Origin: Sceloporus undulatus
Lineage: Eukaryota > Chordata > Lepidosauria > Squamata > Phrynosomatidae
Direction: 5' to 3'
DNA: 64,000 nucleotides
Assembly (NCBI RefSeq): GCF_019175285.1
Contig: NC_056527.1
Location: forward strand, 52,145,387 to 52,209,386
The notes below the pieces were generated by a model. That model did no database searches. It saw only the letters and a program-made list of their open reading frames with translations, and was not told the DNA's origin. A program made the translations under genes and the position numbers. Positions 57,191 through 64,000 of the stretch are shown in pieces; within the stretch, counting starts at the first letter, position 1, and each line of letters begins with the position of its first letter.

Positions 57191-57557
57191 GGCGGGTTAC
57201 AAACCGCCAAAAAATACGTATTGAATACGTATTAGGGTTAGGAAGGGGCGGTGCTTCCGCACCCCCCTAACCCTAATACGTAGTCAATACGTACAAGATG
57301 GCGGCGCCCTTTCTACATGGGCGCCGCCATCTTTGCGTATTGGACGCACAGCATCCAGACGCGTCGCGCCGCTGCTGACGTAGCGAGCGCGCCCCTGGCG
57401 CCTCGCTACGTCGCAAACGCGACGCAAAAAGAAGCTCCATTTTGGAGCTTCTTTTTTCGGTCCGCGCGGGAGTCGGGCCGTTTGAAGGCTCCGGCTCCCC
57501 CGCGGACCTTCTGGCGGCGGCGCCAGACCGCTGCAAAGCGGCGGTCTGTACCCCGCC
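57191..57557. mobile_element. Hairpin-rich CpG-rich nonautonomous element with telomere-like arms
   Basis: It begins GGCGGGTTACAAACCGCC and ends 'gcggtctgtaccccgcc'. ATT flanks both ends (57188-57190 and 57558-57560), a possible 3-bp target duplication of PIF/Harbinger length. Inside are at least seven consecutive hairpins. These include a perfect 17-base pair TACGTATTAGGGTTAGG (57226-57242) with its complement (57266-57282); GATGGCGGCGCCC with GGGCGCCGCCATC; GACGTAGCGAG with CTCGCTACGTC; and AGAAGCTCC with GGAGCTTCT. Very high CpG in AT-rich surroundings. No protein seen; superfamily not known. Confidence 0.75.
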
Positions 57558-57560
57558 ATT

Positions 57561-60112
57561 GTCAATTACTGAGAATTGGAATCAAGCCTCAGACAGAATC
57601 TTGCCTTGTTAAGATATTAGGGGGCTCCCACCAATAAGCTATTTCCCCCCACTTTAGCGCAAAAGATCCAAGATGTTGCATGATACTTCTATTCTAATAT
57701 TGCCCAGTTATCCTTTTAAAAATCATAGCAGCTCCATGTATCTAAAGCATATGTTAGGGAGTACTCAAAAGAACAGATACTCATCCTTAGATTTAATGGT
57801 TCTAACTAACTGGGGACTTTTTCAGGCTTTCTCTAAGGCCATGTGACATTTTGGACATGCTCCACCATGCAATTCTTACTATGACTTCATGAATGGATCA
57901 TAACATCAGTCTCTTGAGAGCTATTTTTCATCACCAAAACTAAGTTCAAATACTCTTGCACCTTATTCTTTGCTTTGATATATTTGAAAAACATAAACAG
58001 TGTTCTGGAGCTGGGAGTTGTGTTTTGGAAACAGCAAACTAGCCCAAGTGTTTTTACAGTTTGATTATGTTCTATAGTGTTCTCAGGAGGCTTTTCAAAT
58101 CCCCCACAATTCTCCTGATTCAAGGAGGCATGCCAAAATTAACCTACATATAGTGTGCGTGGGAGTATATCTGCTAGTAGCAGCTGTGGAAAATTCATTC
58201 AAACTACCTAAATGGCAATGTACTATAATTACTTTGCACTCTCTCTATAGCAACAGTAGAATGCTTCATGGACAAGGCTGATAACAAGTTTCTTAATTAT
58301 TTGCATTAGTTTCAGTTCAAATTACCACAACCCTCTATGGTGGCAAACTTATTTACACTGAAGGGCATTTTAGGCGTTTTTCTCTTCTTGCTCTAGAAGT
58401 GGCAGTAATAAATCAGGAAAGCAAATAAAAGTGACTGGACAATGGCAAAAGCTCTCCCTAGCTTGTTGTTTTATGGTGTGTTTTTTTTCTGTTTTCATGT
58501 CTCATCTTCTACCAGGCTGTTGTGTTGGAAGAGTGTAGTTTGATAATAAGGGGCACTCGGAAGGTCCCAAGTTAAATTCTTGACACCTCCAGTTTTATAA
58601 TGCAGCAGGATATGGGAAAACTTTTGCCCAAACACCCTATAGACCAATTAGTGTAGATAATCCTGAACTGAGGGCGAGAGCCTTTTGCAACCATAAAATG
58701 GTTTCCTATAATTTATTCAAACAATGAACCAGATGACCAAGCTTATAAGATATTTAATTCCCTAAGATGAACATGAACATCTAACTTTTCTATTATAGAT
58801 ATTTTTAACAGTAAGTAGAGTGACAGTGAAGAATTGCCATTTCTTATGTGAGGGAAGATGGAGCAAAACAAGAGTCAAACCTTGCATAATAATTACTTTT
58901 CCTCACAGTGAAAATGCAAAAAACTATCAATATTTGCTCAATTCAAAGAGCAGGTGACCTGGTTCTAATAGGCAGCAAGAATAATTCATGTGTGTGTAGA
59001 ATGATAACATACACAAAATGAGAGATACTAGTATTTCACATGTGCAGCTGCCCAATATGGCTATTGCTTTCATACATGGAGCTGGTATGTAATACAATTA
59101 AAGCACATAAAAATTAACAAGCAATATGACACGCAACCATTTAAAAGAGTAAAATGCGTAAATAAATCTATCAGAAAGTGTAATGTAGCATCAGGATAGA
59201 CTCAGCTTCAAATCCTAGTTTAGCACCTGCAACTGTCAACATCTTTTAGTCTCTTCTACCCCACAGGGTTTCTGTGAGTATAAAGGAGCAGGGAGTAGGA
59301 TGTATATTCCTTGGAGGAACAGAGGAATACAAATATAAATAAGTGAAAGATACTGCAGAGTGGGCAACAGGAATACCATATTCCTATCTGGTGGAGAAGA
59401 ATAAGAATACAATGTAAAAAGAAGAAAAAGCCCATTCATTGCAGAATTAGTAACAGAAATACCACAGGAATTAGGGTACACAGCAGAGATAGAAGCAGAG
59501 CAGATCTTTATCTTGTATCCTTGGAAATATGAACAGCAGATGGCTTTTGTCGAGATTGTTTTTACTCATCTAACTTGTTTAGGAATCACCCATGTTTTTC
59601 CTACCTGTGATGTATCCGAGATAGAATCTAGTAGCAATCACTGTTATTATCCTCTATTATACATAGAGAAACACCTGCACTGTAGGAGTAATACCCACAA
59701 CTGGATCCTAGCTACCAAATTAGTGATAGCAGAAATAAGACACAATGCAGAGCAACATGCCTTCTACAATTTTTAATAAAAAAACAATTACAAAATGATT
59801 CGAGTGACAATAAAAGGAGGCAATAAAAGATCCTTAAGAGGCTAGGTCATAAAAGTAGAAAGAAGGGCAACTGTTAATAAGCTGACAAGTAATACAAGTT
59901 ATGGAAAAGGTTTTCCATATCATACATCTCCAAATACATTGTTACAAAGCATCCCAACTCAGACCTGTGCCAGTTCAGAAATTTTCACAAAGCATACATC
60001 TCTATAATTTATTCTATAATCTATGGCTCTCCGACTCTGAAATCCTATTATTTATTTATTTTTCAAACTACACATTTATCTTCTTACCTTCACTTTTGTC
60101 TCTGCTTGTAAT
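57561..60112. other. Intergenic, unassigned
   Basis: AT-rich with no exon or repeat family recognised. By human synteny CMTM6 should lie downstream on the minus strand, so part of this could be its long 3' UTR; nothing in the sequence proves it. Confidence 0.35.
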
Positions 60113-60220
60113 GTTTTTGCTGTGTGCCTTCAAGTCATTTCTGATTTATGGCAACTCTAAGGTGACCCTATCACAGGGTTTTCTCAGCAAGATTTGTTCA
60201 GAGGGGTTTGGCTTTGCCTT
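60113..60220 (-). repeat. MIR-like SINE, tail half only
   Basis: 'tgtgtgccttcaagtcattt', 'ttatggcaactctaaggtga' and 'ggttttctcagcaagatttg' are present; the tRNA-like head is absent. Confidence 0.75.
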
Positions 60221-60698
60221 AGTTATAATTAGTAATGATTAATTTTATCAGGTCTACCACAGATGTGGGAATTATGCAGTGCTCCAGATGCTGGACTGAG
60301 AGTCTCAGTAGTCCTACACTCACAGTCAAGAGCAAGAAGGAAGGATGGTAGGCAGGCAACACTTGACAATGGCTCATAACCTGAAAGGGCTGCATGATTC
60401 CCATCCCTGCTCCAAACACCCCTGGTCTACTACATGAGTGACTCAAGTCTGGATCCAATCCATTACATTCAAAACTTGCATCTTAAGTCTCTAAAACGAG
60501 TACTCATTGATATGAAATTTGAGCCATTAACATTTACTGGGGTGACATTTTCAAAGGTGTGGGCACCTGACTTACTTGTTGACAGGTAAAGACCTAAAAC
60601 AACAATACAGTATTCTAAATTAGCATTAGCTGAAAAGTAGAAATTGAAATAATATTTGTGCAAAAGCTGATAATCCTAATTTTATTTCAGCACACCTT

Positions 60699-60891
60699 GT
60701 TGTTGTTCAAATCATTTCTGATTTATTGCAATCCTAAATCAAATCTATCATGGGGTTTTCTTGGCATGTTTCTTCAGTGGAAGTTTGCTATTACCATCCT
60801 CTGAGGCTGAGAGAGTATGACCTGCCCAGGGTCACCCAGTTAAGTTTCATGGCAAGCGGGGATTCAAACCCTCCAGAGTAATAGTCCAACT
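60699..60891 (-). repeat. MIR-like tRNA-derived SINE
   Basis: 'gttgttcaaatcatttctga', 'tggggttttcttggcatgtt', 'cccagggtcacccagttaag', head 'agagtaatagtccaact'. Confidence 0.75.
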
Positions 60892-60892
60892 A

Positions 60893-61222
60893 AAGGTAAA
60901 TGTTTTCCCTTTGACAAGGTTGTCTTAGACAAGGTTGTCAAGTCTGTAGGAGGCAGTGCTCATCTCCATTACTAAGTTGAAGAGCCAGCGTTGTCAAAGT
61001 CAGCTCTGTGATCATGTGGCCAACATGACTGCACAGAATGCTATTACCTTCCCACCGAAGTGGTACCTATTTACCTACTTGTACTTAACATGCTTTCAAA
61101 CTGCTAGGCTGGCAAAAGCTGGGACTAGTGATGGGAGCTGACTGTCACGTGGCAATTGGGCCTTGAACTGTTGACCTGCCAATCTTGCAGTCAGAACCAG
61201 CATCTTAACCATCCAACTATAT
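60893..61222 (-). repeat. tRNA-derived SINE of a second family
   Basis: The left end 'aaaggtaaatgttttccctt' is the reversed AAAGG-repeat tail. 'atcatgtggccaacatgact', 'aatgctattaccttcccacc', 'gaagtggtacctatttacct', 'gggactagtgatgggagctg' form the body. 'gggccttgaactgttgacct' is the reversed B box and 'cagcatcttaaccatcca' the head. Known to me as a common squamate SINE distinct from the MIR-like one. Confidence 0.75.
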
Positions 61223-61770
61223 ATATAGCATCCTGGAAATAAAAGTAATCCGTAGTATTCTGTTTGGCAGCACAAATGTGACTGTGTTTACTCAGAAGTA
61301 AGACCCACTAAGTTCATTACAGTCAACAAGATTCCTATATATCCAGTACACTGGGTTCATATTTAAGCATATCAGCCGGGCTGATGGCAAAATGCTATGC
61401 AAACGGTAGTAGGACCCCACTGAATGGGATGTGGTGTGGCTCAGGATGGAAGAGTATACCCTGAATTTGGGCAGAGACACCTTCAGTGAGCAGAACATCT
61501 GGAGTACTCACAAAATGAATTAAGCAACAACAAAATTAACAATGACTTTTCAAAAATCTGAGATAACAAACAAATTTTGTACGGCCCAAAACAAACAAAC
61601 AAACAAAAAACAACAACACCAAGCATATTTTGTGTTGATACAAGTGAGGGGGAAAGCCATCTCAATAAATACCTTGCAAACCCAGCATGTTAAAACACTT
61701 ACACCTTGTAAAGAAAATAAATATATTTTGCTTCAGATTTACAACAGCTTCCCTGCCAGGTCACCTAGAG

Positions 61771-61968
61771 CAGTGGTTCCCAACCTTCCTAATGCCGCGT
61801 CCCTTTAATACAGTTCCTCATATTGTGGTGACCCAAACCCATGAAATTATTTTTGTTGCTACTTCATAACTGTAATTAAATAGGTGTTTTCCAATGGTCT
61901 TAGGCGACCCCCATGAAAGGGTCATTCGACCCCCAAAGGGGTCCCGACCCACAGGTTGGGAACCACTG
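61771..61968. mobile_element. hAT-type MITE with exact 8-bp target duplication
   Basis: It begins CAGTGGTTCCCAACCTTCCT and ends 'cacaggttgggaaccactg'. The 8-base ACCTAGAG is exact at 61763-61770 and 61969-61976. The interior 'cataactgtaattaaatagg' and 'ggtcattcgacccccaaagg' is typical of a common amniote hAT MITE type. Confidence 0.9.
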
Positions 61969-62109
61969 ACCTAGAGATTATCCTTCCTCTTCTTGGACAG
62001 CTAGTCAAGTGGGCATTTGGAAGTCTGCAGAGTTCAGTGAATACCGCTTCACCTCTGCATGCCTTTGATTTTAACATGAACAAAGAAAGAAACTCTAAGC
62101 CACTTGTGA

Positions 62110-62224
62110 GAATCATGCAGCCTTCCAGATGTTGTTTGACTACAACTCCCAGAAGCCCTCACTAGCATAACCAATGACTAGGAATATGGAATAAAACAAA
62201 AGCTGGAAGGCCACATGATTCCCA
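62110..62224. mobile_element. ~115-bp foldback MITE
   Basis: 'gaatcatgcagccttccaga' mirrors 'ctggaaggccacatgattcc'; 'gactacaactcccagaagcc' lies inside. Same family as 46399-46503. Confidence 0.65.
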
Positions 62225-64000
62225 CTCTGCTATAAGCAGAGGTATTGCCTAATATCACCCCAACTGAATGGAGGGGGGAGAAACCCATGACTACTATTAT
62301 TTGACTTTGGAGTTAGGGTCACAAGTCATATTTCACAGTTTAACACACAAAATTACTTTAACAGTAGACTAAACTTTATAGCACAATCCTATGTATGTTT
62401 ACTCAGAATTAAGGCCCACAGTGTCCAATGAGGTTTGCTCCTTACAAAGAATGCACAGGAGTATAGCCTTGGTCCCACCTTGCATGGCTCAAGAGAAATA
62501 ATCTCTCAGCAGCTTTCACATCTCTTTCAAATATCCTTCATTAATAAATGCTTGTAAGCTAACACGCTTGAAAAATAAACCACCTTGACCCTTCAACTCT
62601 GGTAACAGAAATCCCCAAAAGAAAATTCTGTACGAGGAATGAAGTTTAACACTAGTCACTTAAAACTGTCTAAGAACAATTTCAATTAACTAATAATGGA
62701 AATTACTATAGCATAGGTTTCACTCTGCTGCCTGTGCTGCTCCCTTTAAAACAGATAAATCGGTGAAGAAAAGTTCCCTATTCTATCCCAAATCCCACTA
62801 ATATGCTCCATTTCCTAATTTTCTTCCAGGACAGACAATAGAAGCTCCATCTCTTTTCTAATTTTATTACAGCTCCAAAGGTGGGCAGATAAATCCTGGC
62901 AAATATTGGGAAATATCCTGGCAAATATTGGGAAAACCGTGATAGTATCTCACAACACCTGACAATGACTATTTTGCTTTTTATCTGTAAAAAAAACCAA
63001 CCCTGAGAACCATACAAATGTCCTGCTGCATATCTGTTCCAGAGACTGGAAAAATTACTTTTGGGAGTAAAAATCCTATTTTGTCCCATGACTCAATTAA
63101 TCAGTGTAAACTTGATAAATCAACACTTAGATACGTTCCATTGATTCAACAGGTCTATTGTAATTGAGTCTAGAGTCATGAACTCCAGCTTCCAGAATTC
63201 ACAGCCAGCACAGAAATATTAATCTAAAACAGTAACTTTTCGAGGCTCTACCTATTTCTATATGGGATTGATAGAACAGCCTGCTGTGCAGTGCTCGACA
63301 TGGAGTTTTATTTTTAGGCTTTAAGTATTAATGGTTGAGCATGGCCATTATTCCTTCTACTTATCAGCTGTGTCCCTTGTAGCCACCCAGGCTACTATGT
63401 CAAGATGTTTCAACAATCATTTATTATAATCAATATCATACATTTGGATTTATGACTCAAAATTGTACACCAGAATACTAGTGTCTACTATTCTCATTAT
63501 TTCATTGATCAACAAAAGAAATTACAGAAATAACCAACTTCACAAATGAAATAATGTGACAGAATCATAATTTAAAACTTTTTACAAAGCAAGATTAGAG
63601 AGGGGGAAAAGACTGCTTTTTCATATATATTTTCAGGGCCCCAAATTATGGCAATGCAGATTTCATTGTATATAATCATTCCAACTAGAATTTTAATGAA
63701 TCAAAGGAAGTTTTATCTAGTTGGCCAATTTACAAAATATTAAGAGACAGAATATTCTATTGTATCTATCCTAAATAATTATCTATTGTATCTATCCTAA
63801 ATAAACATATCTATCAAGGCTGAAAGCTTCTGAACCACCCAATGCTTTGGACAAACAACTCCCATAATATCATATAATTGGCTATACTGGTGGGAATTTT
63901 AGGATGAAACAACTGAAGGGCCAAAGATTCCCTACTCCTAATATATATTTATAATGATCTCAGTTTTCCAAGTCCTCATGTAGCAAAATGTCCATGCACA
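62225..64000. other. Intergenic to window end, unassigned
   Basis: Small direct repeats: 'tcctggcaaatattggga' twice near 62896 and 62918, and 'tctattgtatctatcctaaa' twice near 63760 and 63783. 63838-63930 resembles a worn ~100-bp MITE ('aacaactcccataatatcat'). No CMTM6 exon recognised on either strand. Confidence 0.4.

Noticed and set aside
57226-57282. Interstitial telomere tract
   Set aside because: Only 11 bases of TTAGGG-type sequence on each arm, inverted, inside a repeat element; a true interstitial telomere would have several direct repeats.
57317-57637. A 106-codon open frame (and minus-strand counterparts) in the hairpin element
   Set aside because: Arg/Ala/Pro-rich in all frames because of GC-rich palindromes; both strands are open, as expected of inverted GC repeats, not a gene.
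53647-64000. CMTM6 exons expected from synteny
   Set aside because: No MARVEL-like coding text was found on either strand, so CMTM6 is presumed to lie beyond the window.

Overview
The window is vertebrate nuclear DNA, most likely from a squamate reptile and possibly an iguanian lizard. Two things point there. The protein-coding exons are clear vertebrate MARVEL-family exons with long introns and CpG-rich first exons. The interspersed repeats are of sauropsid or squamate type: tRNA-derived SINEs with a MIR-like body ending in ACA repeats, 5S-rRNA-derived SINEs, CR1, L2-type and RTE/BovB-like LINE pieces, and many short hAT and Tigger/mariner-type MITEs. No prokaryotic, viral or retroviral gene was recognised.

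Two host genes are present, both on the + strand and in the order known from the vertebrate CMTM8-CMTM7-CMTM6 cluster (human 3p22). CMTM8 has four coding exons (3195-3410, 26595-26768, 28492-28608, 29734-29817) that splice in phase 0 into a 196-residue four-pass MARVEL protein. CMTM7 has five coding exons (38778-38947, 50145-50318, 51109-51207, 52683-52764, 53633-53646) and ends in the family's DAAV tail. The second exon of each gene is exactly 58 codons in phase 0, as expected of tandem paralogues. CMTM7 exon 1 as printed carries two apparent one-base excesses in homopolymers (a C7 and a G6). Removing one base from each gives a 178-residue protein close to the human 175. No CMTM6 exon was recognised before the end of the window.

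Layout: 1-3190 is upstream flank with SINEs and a ~147-bp tandem array (2303-2905) running up to the CMTM8 CpG island. 3411-26594 is CMTM8 intron 1 (23 kb), with a ~410-bp foldback just inside it and many MITEs, SINEs and CR1/L2 pieces. 26595-29817 holds CMTM8 exons 2-4. 29818-38530 is its 3' UTR and the intergenic spacer, ending in a ~91-bp minisatellite (37490-38530) directly before the CMTM7 CpG island. 38948-50144 is CMTM7 intron 1. 50145-53646 holds exons 2-5. 53647-64000 is 3' UTR and intergenic DNA, with a broken L2-type LINE, a 10-base assembly gap (55885-55894) and a striking hairpin-rich, CpG-rich element (57191-57557) that carries inverted telomere-like TTAGGG motifs.

The two genes encode related membrane adaptors that in mammals act on receptor traffic and signalling (CMTM8: EGFR internalisation; CMTM7: EGFR degradation through Rab5 and B-cell receptor linkage). 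Everything else is repeat-derived or unassigned. The best candidates for something undescribed are the hairpin element at 57191-57557, the inverted minisatellite family around CMTM7 exon 1, and the local patchwork duplications at 32.5-33.6 kb.
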